Positions 1 through 10,609 of a stretch of 41,966 nucleotides of DNA are shown here, piece by piece (position 1 is the stretch's first letter; each line of letters begins with the position of its first letter). Below the pieces are notes generated by a model. That model was not told the DNA's origin and made no database searches. It was given only the letters and a program-made list of their open reading frames with translations. Both the position numbers and the translations under genes were made by a program. Source of the DNA: Breoghania sp. (GTDB lineage Bacteria > Pseudomonadota > Alphaproteobacteria > Rhizobiales > Stappiaceae); NCBI RefSeq assembly GCF_030066895.1, contig NZ_JASJAV010000035.1, forward strand, positions 1 through 41,966. The letters are read 5' to 3'.

Positions 1-2402
<2,402 letters not shown>

Positions 2403-2406
2403 TTAG

Positions 2407-2434
2407 GTTATAAGGGCTTCGCGCGCGGGTTCAA
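2407..2434 (-). promoter_or_regulatory. Putative sigma70-type promoter of gyrB
   Basis: On the minus strand TTGAAC (2434-2429) and TATAAC (2412-2407) are separated by 16 bases and lie about 40 bases upstream of the gyrB start, predicting a leader of roughly 30 nt. Both boxes are close to consensus in otherwise GC-rich DNA. Inferred by eye only. Confidence 0.45.
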
Positions 2435-2593
2435 CATGAGGAGAACCCGTGGAAATATCCATGTGAACACGCAAGACACCGAGCACAGGGACAATGCCGA
2501 ACACGGCTGTCGGGAGAAGGAAGTTCAGCCCCTTCCTGCGAGCCCCGCCCGATGGCCCTTCATGGCGCGGAAAATCGGCATTGTTGCGGCGTT

Positions 2594-3205
2594 TCAACGG
2601 GCCGCGATCACCGCCGCAGCCCCCGCCATGACCGCCCCCACTCTCCGGTTGAGCCGACGCACCGCCTTCGGCATGGAGAACAACCTGCGCGCCCAGTGCG
2701 CCAGCAACACATAGCCGCTGAAGACCACGCTCAGGACCACAAAGATGGTGACGACGAGTTCGGTATAGGCGAGCGGCGTGATCCGCTTCAGGTCGAACAG
2801 GTTGGGCATAAGCGCCAGGTAGAAGACAATGGCTTTCGGATTGCCAAGCGTCACCGCGATCCCGCCAATGAACAGGCGACTCGGGCTCTCCGCCGACGGG
2901 GTCGGCATGTAGATGGCGCCCGCCGGGGTCGTCCACATCTTCCACGCCAGATAGAGCAGATAAAGCGCGCCCGCATAGCGCACGACCAGGAAGATCGACG
3001 CGAAGGTGTGCGCGATGACGGCAAGGCCGAACACCGCGATCGACAGCCACACCGCATCCCCCAGCATCATGCCGCAACACAGGGCGACCGCACCCTTTCG
3101 CTCGCATACCAGCACGCGCCCGACAATGGCCGCAATGCCTGGTCCGGGCGCGACCGCGGCGACGAAGAGCGCAGCGGCGAAGATTGCGAGATCTATCCAG
3201 TTCAT
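2594..3205 (-). CDS. LysE/RhtB family amino-acid exporter
   Basis: Open frame of 203 codons, the usual size for LysE/RhtB exporters (about 205 residues), which pump amino acids or derivatives out across the inner membrane. The N-terminal hydrophobic segment leads into the family motif APGPGIAAIVGR (residues 19-30), then further hydrophobic segments and the conserved GNPKAIVFYLALMPNLFDL near residue 121. About five to six membrane segments are visible. It lies upstream of gyrB on the same strand, 224 bases away, with a weak 6-bp hairpin (AGGAAG/CTTCCT) in the gap. Substrate cannot be told from sequence. It is one of the few accessory genes here without a visible lesion. Confidence 0.85.
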   Translation of the reverse strand: MNWIDLAIFAAALFVAAVAPGPGIAAIVGRVLVCERKGAVALCCGMMLGDAVWLSIAVFGLAVIAHTFASIFLVVRYAGALYLLYLAWKMWTTPAGAIYMPTPSAESPSRLFIGGIAVTLGNPKAIVFYLALMPNLFDLKRITPLAYTELVVTIFVVLSVVFSGYVLLAHWARRLFSMPKAVRRLNRRVGAVMAGAAAVIAAR

Positions 3206-3345
3206 CGGAATAATTCATCGGGGCCGACAGGGCCCGGCTATCCGCCGGTTGGCCCGAAGCTCGTCTCGGGGCGGAGTTCAGCGGGTTTACCCCATTTTCC
3301 CCGCCCTTGACCATTCCCTCGCGCAGGACCACGCGCGAACCCGCC

Positions 3346-4321
3346 TCAGGATACGGCGGGAACGGGCGTCTCGGGCACTGGCGTGAGCACACGCCCCTCT
3401 TTCAGCCAGGCTGAGATGTTGTCGACGACGAGCTGCCCCATCGCCTCCCTCGTGCAGATCGAGGCGGAGGCCACATGCGGCAGCAGCACCGTGTTGGGCA
3501 AGTCGATCAGCGCCTGCGGCACGTTCGGTTCGGTCTCGAAGACATCAAGCCCAGCACCTGCGATCGTGCCACGCCCAAGAGCCTCGATCAGCGCGGCCTC
3601 ATCGACCACCGGACCGCGCGGCCGACATTGATTGATCAGATATCCGTCGCTCCCCAGCGCTTCCAGAATACCCGCATCGACCATGTGATGGGTTGCCGCC
3701 CCGCCCGGCGCAACCACCATCAGCACGTCGCTGGCCTCCGCCAGGCTCTTCAGATCTGCGTGATAGGTATAAGGGCACGCCCGCCTGTTCATGGCGCCCG
3801 TGATAGCGGATTTCCATGCCGCAAGCTTCCACCCGGCGCGCAATCGCCTTGCCGATGCGACCGAGCCCGAAAATGCCCAGCGTTGCGCCCTGCAACGATC
3901 CGCGGGCGAGCGGATAGAGCCCCTCGCTCGTCCAGCGGCCTTCGCACAGGTGGTGTTCTGCGACGTTCAATTCGCGCACCGCCATGATCATCAGCGCCAG
4001 CGCGATATCGACGACCTCTTCGGTCAAGACGTCCGGCGTGTTGGTGACCACGACACCGGCTTCGGCCACCGCCTTCACGTCCACGCCGTCATAGCCGACG
4101 CCGAAGGCAGCGATGATCTGAAGGTTCGGCAGAGCCTTGATCGTCTCCCGGTCCACGCCCGCAAGACCGCAGGCCGCAGCCTTGAACCGGCCGCCCTCGG
4201 CAACTAAGAACCCGGCGCGATCGGCCTCCTGTTCAAGCTCCACAACGTCGTAACGCTCCTTTAGCGTCTTGACGACAAACGGCATCATCCGCCCGATGAC
4301 GAGCACTTCCTGACGGCTCAT
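3346..4321 (-). pseudogene. 2-hydroxyacid dehydrogenase, frameshifted
   Basis: D-isomer-specific 2-hydroxyacid dehydrogenase family (NAD(P)-dependent reduction of 2-keto acids such as glyoxylate or hydroxypyruvate). The first half reads from MSRQEVLVIG at 4321 through the Rossmann motif GIFGLGRIGKAIARR. Near 3771 a single extra base (CCCTTATACC where CCCTATACC fits the family) shifts the frame. The rest, beginning PYTYHADLKSLAEASDVLM, continues in the next frame to the stop at 3346. The total of 976 bases (3n+1) fits one inserted base. A second disturbance lies at 3612-3637: the usual NVGRGSVVDE-type segment with the catalytic arginine reads NQCRPRGPVVDE, with a 4-bp tandem ATTG at 3627-3634. 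Catalytic His (LLPHVAS) is retained. Almost certainly non-functional. Confidence 0.85.
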
Positions 4322-4508
4322 GTTCCCCTCACAAATCTCTCTAAAGCCTTTGAAGGCTAGATCGTTTCACGGTCGAGCGAAAGGCATACAAAGGGGCGCA
4401 TGCGCCCTGTTTCGCGCCCGATTGCGAGGCCCGACAGAAATCCTCTTGCGTTGCACTGCGGCAAGGCTCTAAATCGCCCCTACGGAAACCGGCTGGTGGG
4501 AGTGAGAC

Positions 4509-5565
4509 ATGTCGGACAAGACGAATGCGGGTAATTTCTTTGAAGATTTTCAGCTCGGCCAGATTTTGCGCCATGCCACGCCGCGCACGGTGACGGAGGG
4601 CGATGTCGTCCTCTATACCGCGGTCTACGGCCCCCGCTTCGCTGTCCAGTCCTCCGACGCGTTTGCCGAAAGTCTCGGCTATGATGGCGCGCCGATCGAC
4701 GACATGCTCGTCTTCCACATCGTCTTCGGAAAGACCGTGCCGGACATCTTGCTCAATGCGGTGGCCAATCTGGGCTATGCGGGCGGGTGGTTCCTGGCCT
4801 CGGTCTATCCCGGCGACAAGCTGTCATCCGTCTCCGAGGTGATCGGCCTGAAGGAAACCTCCTCGGGCAAGACCAGCGTTGTCTATGTGCGCTCCACCGG
4901 CTACAAGGCCGACGGCACGCAGGTGCTCGATTACGTGCGCTGGGTGATGGTGAGGAAGCGCGACGAAGCCTCGCCCGCTCCTGAATTGACCGTGCCGGAG
5001 CTGCCCACGGCCCTTGAGCCCGATGCGCTGGGCGATGCGGTGCCGCTTCTCGATACGGCCGAATGGGACGGAACGCTCGTCGGCAGCCCGCACCGTTTCG
5101 ACGACTATGCGGTGGGCAAGAAGATCGACCACGTCGACGGCATGACGGTGGAGGAAAGTGACCACATGCTGGCCACCCGCCTCTACCAGAACACTGCCAA
5201 GGTGCACTTCAACCAGTTCACCGAGGACCAGGGGCGGTTCGGACGGCGGCTGATCTACGGAGGTCATGTCACCAGCCTGGCCCGCGCGCTGTCCTTCAAC
5301 GGGCTTGGCCCCCGCCTTCCACGTGGCGGGCATCAACGGCGGACGCCACGTGGCACCGCTTTTTGCGGACGGCACGGTCTTCGCGTGATCGGAGGTGCTC
5401 GACAAGGCGCCGATCGCCGGGCGCGAGGATATCGGAGCGCTACGGATCCGCACGGTCGCCACCGTCGACCACCCCTGCGCCGATTTCCCCGACCGCGACG
5501 CGGAAGGGCGCTACGACCCGTCCGTCATTCTCGATCTCGACACCTGGCAGTTGCTGCCGCGATAG
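4509..5565 (+). pseudogene. meaC: Mesaconyl-CoA hydratase (double MaoC fold), broken
   Basis: By recalled similarity this is the two-domain MaoC-type mesaconyl-CoA hydratase of the ethylmalonyl-CoA pathway, which interconverts mesaconyl-C1-CoA and beta-methylmalyl-CoA for C2 assimilation. The start is ATG 4509 behind GGTGGGAGTGAG. Family segments include FEDFQLGQILRHATPRT, VDYVRWVMVRKRDEA-like text and the second-domain GKKIDHVDGMTVEE and RRLIYGGHVTSLARALSFNG. Around 5309 an extra G (CTTGG for CTTG) shifts the frame; the correct continuation AFHVAGINGGRHVAPLFADG is in the next frame. In that frame a UGA at 5386-5388 replaces the Trp expected in FAWSEVLDK. The coding trace then runs to TAG 5563-5565. 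1057 bases (3n+1) agrees with one insertion. Two independent lesions make function very unlikely. Confidence 0.85.
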
Positions 5566-5695
5566 AGGGAGAGGGGCGGGGATCGCCTCAGGAGCGGCAT
5601 CCAAACGCCGCTTCCGAGCGATATTCGTGTGCGGTTCGACAAATCGGCACCCGCACACCTGTCATCCCGAAGTACGGGCGACGCATTCCAGCCGC

Positions 5696-6196
5696 TCAGT
5701 TCAGCCGCCGATTGTTGTTCAACAGGGTTTCGGAATCGCCGGACTTGCGGCTCCATTCCTCTTCATCAAGATCGACAACCGGATCTCCCGGTCCACGCCG
5801 CCCCGGACCGTGCGGACCGCCGCGGCCCATTTCCATCACCACGACATGGCGGGCGATGAAGCGCCACAGCGCGGAGCGGATGGCGGGCACGAACAGTAGA
5901 AAGCCGATCGTGTCGGTCACGAAACCGGGTGTCAGCAGCAGGACGCCCGCGACCAGAATCATCGCGCCGTGGCCGAGTTCGGCACCGGGAATGCGCCGGG
6001 CCTCCGTTTCCGCGCGAATGCGCGCAAGAAGCGAAAAGCCCTGATAGCGCAGCAGTGAGGTGCCGATGACGGCGGTCACAAAGATCATCGCCAGCGTCGG
6101 AAAGAGCCCGATAAGACTGCCGACCTGAATGAAGACGGCGATCTCGAGGATTGGAATGCCCAGAAGGGCGATTGGCAGTAGCAGTCCCGGTCTCAT
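5696..6196 (-). CDS. fxsA: FxsA family membrane protein
   Basis: FxsA-type inner-membrane protein, in E. coli linked to exclusion of phage T7 by F plasmids; its physiological role is unknown. I chose ATG 6196-6194 (MRPGLLLPIALLGIPILEIA) because GAGAGGCACG sits just upstream; an ATG 39 bases earlier has no such site. The 166-residue protein has the family features: two N-terminal hydrophobic helices (PILEIAVFIQVGSLIG, TLAMIFVTAVIGTSLLRYQG), a second pair (ILVAGVLLLTPGFVTDTIGFLL) and a charged C-terminal tail with GGPHGPGRRGPGD. Divergent from the Tim44-like gene, as in other Hyphomicrobiales. No lesion seen. Confidence 0.88.
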   Translation of the reverse strand: MRPGLLLPIALLGIPILEIAVFIQVGSLIGLFPTLAMIFVTAVIGTSLLRYQGFSLLARIRAETEARRIPGAELGHGAMILVAGVLLLTPGFVTDTIGFLLFVPAIRSALWRFIARHVVVMEMGRGGPHGPGRRGPGDPVVDLDEEEWSRKSGDSETLLNNNRRLN

Positions 6197-6352
6197 CGTG
6201 CCTCTCAAGTGTTCCCGCGTTACATAGGTGTGCAAGCGCCGCGACGCCAGCCAAGGTCGGCGAAACGCTTACTTTTAAAAACAAAATGGAAAATTTCCCG
6301 ATGGTTTCGCCACCTTTTTGCATCAAACGGCACGCGGGGCTTGTGCTGGGCG

Positions 6353-6381
6353 TTGGATGCTGGTTCAAGAGGACTTACATA
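6353..6381 (+). promoter_or_regulatory. Putative promoter for the Tim44-mltA-smr-xre run
   Basis: TTGGAT (6353-6358), a 17-base spacer and TACATA (6376-6381) precede the Tim44-like start by about 100 bases in the divergent gap with fxsA. The -35 is good and the -10 moderate; a visual call. Confidence 0.3.
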
Positions 6382-6480
6382 AATGGAAGAAAACGGTGAC
6401 GGAACCGGTAACAATGCCGCCGGTGTGCCGCTGGGAGGGGCACCGTCATCACCTGAAGACAGCACAGCCGGTAACGGGAC

Positions 6481-7218
6481 ATGAGTGGTTTTCTTGACGT
6501 CTACAGCATCATATTCCTCGTACTGGCCGTCGTGATCCTGTTCAAATTGCGCAGCGTTCTCGGTCGGCGCACGGGCAGTGAGCGTCCGCCCTTCGATCCC
6601 TATTCGCAACGCGGACGCGACAATGGCGACGCATCCCACGAGGCAGGAGAGGCGCGCGATACCAACGACAACGTGTTGCCGCTGCCCTCGCGCGGCGAGG
6701 AGGCCGACGCGCGCCATGAGGAGATCGCGGAGCAACGGCTTGAGAAGGTCGCACCTGCGGGCAGCGCGCTCAACGAGGCGCTCCGCTCCATCATTTCCTC
6801 CGACAGGTCCTTCGACCCGCGCAATTTCGTGGAAGGCGCCAAGGCCGCCTACGAGATGATCATCACGGCCTTCGCCGGCGGCGATCGCAAGACGCTGAAT
6901 ACCCTGTTGTCGAAGGAAGTCTACGATGGCTTCGTCGCCGCGATCGCCGATCGCGAGTCGCGCAAGGAGACGGTTTTCTCCACCTTCGTCGGCATCGACA
7001 AGGCGGAAATCGTGGAAGCCACGCTGAAGGAAAACATCGCCCAGGTGACGGTGCGTTTCCGCTCCAAGCTGATTTCCGCCACGCGCAACGAGGACGGCGC
7101 CATCATCGAGGGCGATCCCAACCAGGTCGTCGACGTCACCGACATCTGGACGTTTGCGCGCGACGTCACTTCCCGCGATCCGAACTGGAAGCTGGTAGCC
7201 ACCGAAACGGCGGACTGA
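6481..7218 (+). CDS. Tim44-like domain protein (TimA/TamA type)
   Basis: A 245-residue protein with an N-terminal membrane helix (VYSIIFLVLAVVILFKL, residues 7-23), a low-complexity charged linker (25-90) and a C-terminal Tim44/MRPL45-like domain from about residue 95 (FDPRNFVEGAKAAYEMIITAFAGGD to LVATETAD). The alphaproteobacterial members are the bacterial relatives of the mitochondrial import factor Tim44 and are thought to act at the inner membrane; the exact role is unsettled. It begins a tight run with mltA (2-base gap), smr (4-base overlap) and xre, a conserved order in Hyphomicrobiales. The frame is open, with a TGA stop. Confidence 0.88.
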   Translation: MSGFLDVYSIIFLVLAVVILFKLRSVLGRRTGSERPPFDPYSQRGRDNGDASHEAGEARDTNDNVLPLPSRGEEADARHEEIAEQRLEKVAPAGSALNEALRSIISSDRSFDPRNFVEGAKAAYEMIITAFAGGDRKTLNTLLSKEVYDGFVAAIADRESRKETVFSTFVGIDKAEIVEATLKENIAQVTVRFRSKLISATRNEDGAIIEGDPNQVVDVTDIWTFARDVTSRDPNWKLVATETAD

Positions 7219-7219
7219 C

Positions 7220-8653
7220 ATGCTGAAAGCTGCGCGGAGGCTCCCTCCTCCGTCGCCCAGCCCGGATCGCGGCCGCGCGAACAGGGCCAGGTCGCAGGCG
7301 TTTTTCCGCACACGGAGCGCGTTCGCCGCAACATTGCTCATCGCCGGTGGCGTGGTCGCGGCTGCGGCCGAGGCAAGCGTGCGCGCAGGCGGCGAAACGC
7401 CAATGAACGAGACGGCGACCTTGAACGCTTCGAACGATCCGACCTCGCCCGACAAAGGGGCGCCCTCCACCGGGATCTCCGGCCTCGCGGCGGAGATGCG
7501 CGTTGCCGCGGCCGACGGCGTTCGCACCGTTGTGCCGGGTATCAGCATCGAAGCGATTTCCTTTTCCGACATGCCCGGCTGGGCCGGCGACGATCAGCGC
7601 GCCGCGCTTCATGCCTTTCTTGTGGGATGCGAAAAGCTCCGCGACCGTTTCGCGGGGCTCGGCGTTTCCGGCCGCGATCTGGCTGCCCTTTGCGGCAAGG
7701 TGAACAAGGCGAAAGGCTCGCGTGCAGCGGCGCGGGCCTTTTTCGAGCGCGAATTCGTGCCCGTGTGGCTTTTCGACAAGGGCGCGCCGCTTGCCGGGTT
7801 CGTCACCGGATATTTCGAACCCGCGATCCCCGGCAGTCGCGTGCGCACCGACCGGTTCACCGTTCCGCTTTATCGAAAACTGGACGATCTGGTGAAGATC
7901 ACCGCCGCCGAGCGCCGCACGGCGACTGCGGCCGGTATCGATCCGGAATATGTCTTTGCCCCACGCACCGCGACTGGCGGGCTGACCGAGTATCCCGACC
8001 GCCCGGCCATCGAGGCCGGCGCCCTTTCCTGCCGGGGGCTGGAGATCGCCTGGGTGGAGGACCCGATCGATGCGTTCTTCATCCATGTTCAGGGTTCCGC
8101 CCGGTTGCAGCTTGCCGACGGCTCCGTCATGCGGCTCGCCTATGCGGCCAAGAGTGGCCAGCCCTATACGGCCATCGGCCGGATCCTGATCGCGCGCGGA
8201 GAGATCGCGCGCCAGGACATGACCATGGAGACCCTGCGCGCCTGGCTTGAGGCCCACCGGAACGAGGCCCGCGCGCTGATCGATTACAATCGCTCCTTCA
8301 TCTTCTTTCGCGAGATGGAGGGGGACGCCGATGCGGGGCCGGAGGGCGCGGCGGGCGTGCCGCTGACGCCGGGCCGCTCATTGGCCGTTGACCGCAAACT
8401 CCATGCCTTCGGCACGCCGATCTATGTGGAGGCCGACCTTCCCAAAACCGCCGGTGGGCATTTCGCCCAGCTGATGATCGCGCAGGATACCGGCTCGGCG
8501 ATCGTGGGGCCTGCGCGCGGCAACATTTTCGTCGGTACGGGTGTGCAAGCAGGGCGCCTGGCGGGCGAGATCAAGCATGGCGCCCGATTCACCGTTCTGG
8601 CACCGCGCGGTTCGCGCCTTGCCCGAGCCTCCGCCCAGGGAGAGCACCGGTGA
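7220..8653 (+). CDS. mltA: Membrane-bound lytic transglycosylase A, with Asn at the catalytic Asp
   Basis: MltA-family lytic transglycosylase, which cleaves the MurNAc-GlcNAc bond of peptidoglycan to form 1,6-anhydro-MurNAc in the periplasm. The 477-codon frame has a hydrophobic export segment (AFAATLLIAGGVVAAAAEA, about residues 34-52) without a clear lipobox Cys. The MltA domain follows (GFVTGYFEPAIPGS, FFIHVQGSARLQL near residues 192-300) and a C-terminal 3D domain (MIAQDTGSAIVGPARG, from about 415). After that motif the residue is Asn (codon AAC, 8522-8524: RGNIFVGTG) where I expect Asp (RGDIF), the catalytic acid equivalent to E. coli Asp308. If that alignment is right the enzyme may be inactive although the frame is intact. 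The stop overlaps the smr GTG start. Confidence 0.88.
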   Translation: MLKAARRLPPPSPSPDRGRANRARSQAFFRTRSAFAATLLIAGGVVAAAAEASVRAGGETPMNETATLNASNDPTSPDKGAPSTGISGLAAEMRVAAADGVRTVVPGISIEAISFSDMPGWAGDDQRAALHAFLVGCEKLRDRFAGLGVSGRDLAALCGKVNKAKGSRAAARAFFEREFVPVWLFDKGAPLAGFVTGYFEPAIPGSRVRTDRFTVPLYRKLDDLVKITAAERRTATAAGIDPEYVFAPRTATGGLTEYPDRPAIEAGALSCRGLEIAWVEDPIDAFFIHVQGSARLQLADGSVMRLAYAAKSGQPYTAIGRILIARGEIARQDMTMETLRAWLEAHRNEARALIDYNRSFIFFREMEGDADAGPEGAAGVPLTPGRSLAVDRKLHAFGTPIYVEADLPKTAGGHFAQLMIAQDTGSAIVGPARGNIFVGTGVQAGRLAGEIKHGARFTVLAPRGSRLARASAQGEHR

Positions 8654-9255
8654 GCCACGGCGGCAAGAAACGCGGACGGGGCCCGCTGAGCCCGGAAGAA
8701 AAGCAGCTCTGGCAGCAGGTCGTCAAAGCCCTGACGCCGCTTCCCGGCAAGAGCTTTCACGCCGAAGAGCCGGAAACCCCGCCTGCCGATCTCAACGGCG
8801 AGGTCCCGCCCTCGCCCAAGCGCACGCAGATCGCGCCCAGCGCCTTGCGCCCGCGCTCTTCAACCTCGGCCCCCTCGCGCAAATCCGGCCCGCTTCCTGC
8901 GCCGAAGGTTCCCGCGCTCGCCCCGCTCGACCGCCGCATGCGGCAGAAGGTGGCGCGCGGCAAGACCGGTATCGATGCCCGCATCGACCTGCACGGCATG
9001 ACGCAGGACGAGGCCCATGGCCGCCTCCGACGCTTTCTCTCCACCGCGCAGGTCAAGGGGCACCGGCTGGTTCTGGTGATCACCGGCAAGGGCGGACGGT
9101 CGGGGTCGGGTGAGGGCGTGTTGCGGCGTATGGTGCCGATGTGGCTGTCGCGGCCGGAATTCCGCGCGCTGGTCATCGACTTCGACGAGGCGGATATCGG
9201 TCACGGCGGAGCGGGCGCGCTTTATGTCCGCGTCCGGCGGACGAAGAAGAGATGA
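8650..9255 (+). CDS. Smr domain protein
   Basis: A 201-residue protein with a basic, proline-rich N-terminus (1-95) and a C-terminal Smr domain (about 105-200), a fold related to the MutS2 C-terminus that binds or nicks DNA or RNA. The signature IDLHGMTQDEAH and the HGGAGALYVRVRR ending are both present, with VLVITGKGG between. I use the GTG at 8650, which overlaps the mltA TGA (GTGA), so translation is probably coupled. It is placed between mltA and xre as in related genomes. The molecular role of this class in alphaproteobacteria is not established. Confidence 0.85.
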   Translation: MSHGGKKRGRGPLSPEEKQLWQQVVKALTPLPGKSFHAEEPETPPADLNGEVPPSPKRTQIAPSALRPRSSTSAPSRKSGPLPAPKVPALAPLDRRMRQKVARGKTGIDARIDLHGMTQDEAHGRLRRFLSTAQVKGHRLVLVITGKGGRSGSGEGVLRRMVPMWLSRPEFRALVIDFDEADIGHGGAGALYVRVRRTKKR

Positions 9256-9277
9256 GGGCAATGAGGAGAAGGGAATA

Positions 9278-9649
9278 ATGACGCCGTTCGGCGCGAAATT
9301 GCGCGAAATGCGCCGCAAGCGCGGCATTACGCTGAAGGAAATGGCGGAAACGTTGCAGGTTTCCAGCGCCTATCTCTCCGCCCTCGAACACGGCCGCCGG
9401 GGACGCCCGACCTGGTTCATGGTCCAGCGCATCATCACCTTTTTCAACGTGATCTGGGACGAGGCGGAGGAATTGCAGCGCCTGGCGGAGGTCTCCGATC
9501 CCCGCATCACGGTGGACACGGCCGGACTGGAACCGGAGGCGACCGAACTCGCCAACCTGCTGTCGACCAAGATCGGCGGCCTGTCGAAGGACTCGCTCAA
9601 CCACCTTATCCATCAATTGCGCGTCGTCGCTGCCAAGGATGGGATTTGA
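9278..9649 (+). CDS. XRE-family helix-turn-helix regulator
   Basis: A 123-residue DNA-binding protein. The N-terminal Cro/CI-type helix-turn-helix (LREMRRKRGITLKEMAETLQ then VSSAYLSALEHGRRG, residues 8-42) is followed by WFMVQRIITFFNVIWDEAEEL and an acidic C-terminal half. ATG 9278 is preceded by AGGAGAAGGGAATA. It is the last gene of the Tim44-mltA-smr-xre run (22 bases after smr). The target is unknown. The frame is open. Confidence 0.85.
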   Translation: MTPFGAKLREMRRKRGITLKEMAETLQVSSAYLSALEHGRRGRPTWFMVQRIITFFNVIWDEAEELQRLAEVSDPRITVDTAGLEPEATELANLLSTKIGGLSKDSLNHLIHQLRVVAAKDGI

Positions 9650-9674
9650 GGGCGGGAGAGGCGCGAGTACCCGT

Positions 9675-9862
9675 GGCCCATCCTTCGAGACGGCCCTTCG
9701 GGCCTCCACAAAATCTGGCCCAAGATGCGCACGTTTTGCTCCTGACTGTCTACCCCGCGTAGGCGGGGATGACATTGTCAGTGGTGCGAACTTCTTTCAA
9801 TATAACAACGCGATAACGTCATCCTGAGGAGGCGTCGCAGACGCCGTCTCGAAGGATGGGCC
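9675..9862. repeat. Intergenic element bounded by a 20-bp inverted repeat
   Basis: GGCCCATCCTTCGAGACGGC at 9675-9694 recurs as its exact complement at 9843-9862. Inside are a hairpin GGCGTC-gca-GACGCC (9831-9845) and a segment, 9729-9769, that recurs at 28661-28701 with about 36 of 41 bases matching, including a CCCCGC/GCGGGG stem. The architecture and the TCATCCTGAGGAGG / CTCGAAGGATGGG text resemble intergenic palindromes common in Hyphomicrobiales. The element fills the xre-HAD gap; no gene is seen in it. Confidence 0.75.
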
Positions 9863-9890
9863 TCAGCCCCTCAATGCCCCAAACACTCCC

Positions 9891-10580
9891 TCACCTCTCG
9901 CACACAGCTTCAAGCGCCGACCTGAGCGCATCGAGATCCGCAAACACCCGCCAGCTTTCGTGCAGCACGTCCGGCACGGCGCCCTTTTAGGGCACCAGCG
10001 CGACGCTGGTCCCGGCGTTGCATCCCGCCTGACCGTCGGTCTTTGCGGAATCGCCGACGATCCAAACCCGCCTGTCCGCATCGATCGGGGCGTCTGAGAG
10101 CGAGAGCAGCCGCAGTACCTCGTGGATCCCGCCGGGATCGGGCTTCTTGCCGACCCGGCCAGATTGGATGCCGACCGTCAGAGGTACATGCAGATCGGCA
10201 TGGGTGCAGACCACGCGCACGAAATCACGCAGATAGGCATCCTCGGAATTGCTGTGAACGGCATGCGGAATGCCGTGATCTTCGGCAAACCGCAGCAGTT
10301 CGGCGGCACCGGACAGCAGGTCGACCGGCATCTCGACGCCACGGGTGCACGCCTCAAACAGCGCCATCGCCTTGCGCGCTAGATCTTCGCGCCCCGGCAG
10401 CCGGGTGAAGAAAGCGAGATCGCTTTCGCCGGGAAGAGCCTCGTGCGGCGAGCTCGCCTCCACCCCGTCCTCGCGCCGGATCCGCTCGAATACGGCAGCA
10501 TCGACGGCGGCGAAATAGGCCGTGCCGTCGATCATCGCGTTGTCCCAGTCGAAGATGAGAGCGGCGGGTTTCGCGTCCAT
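9891..10580 (-). pseudogene. HAD-superfamily hydrolase with premature UAA
   Basis: Haloacid-dehalogenase-type phosphatase. From ATG 10580 (MDAKPAALIFDWDN) motif I reads DWDNAMID, where families have DxDxT; the Thr is Ala here. Motif II (HAVHSNSED), motif III (RVGKKPDPGG) and motif IV (VWIVGDSAKTDGQAGCNAG) are recognisable. A UAA at 9989-9987 stops translation after TSVALVP. The same frame continues with KGAVPDVLHESWRVFADLDALRSALEAVCER to a TGA at 9893-9891, which looks like the natural end. The lesion removes only about 30 C-terminal residues, so partial activity cannot be excluded. It lies 29 bases downstream of the unrecognised gene and probably shared its transcript. Confidence 0.65.
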
Positions 10581-10609
10581 CCGAGTTTTCCAGGTTGGGC
10601 CTCGCGGGA

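Noticed and set aside
2403..3392. 329-codon leftward open frame overlapping the LysE gene
   Set aside because: It is a shifted-frame shadow of the LysE gene; the 203-codon frame has the membrane segments and family motifs.
6383..6484. 33-codon reading frame ending in an ATGA overlap with the Tim44-like start
   Set aside because: No recognisable product, no clear ribosome site, and its start lies at or before the predicted transcription start at about 6388. Coupling is possible but unsupported.
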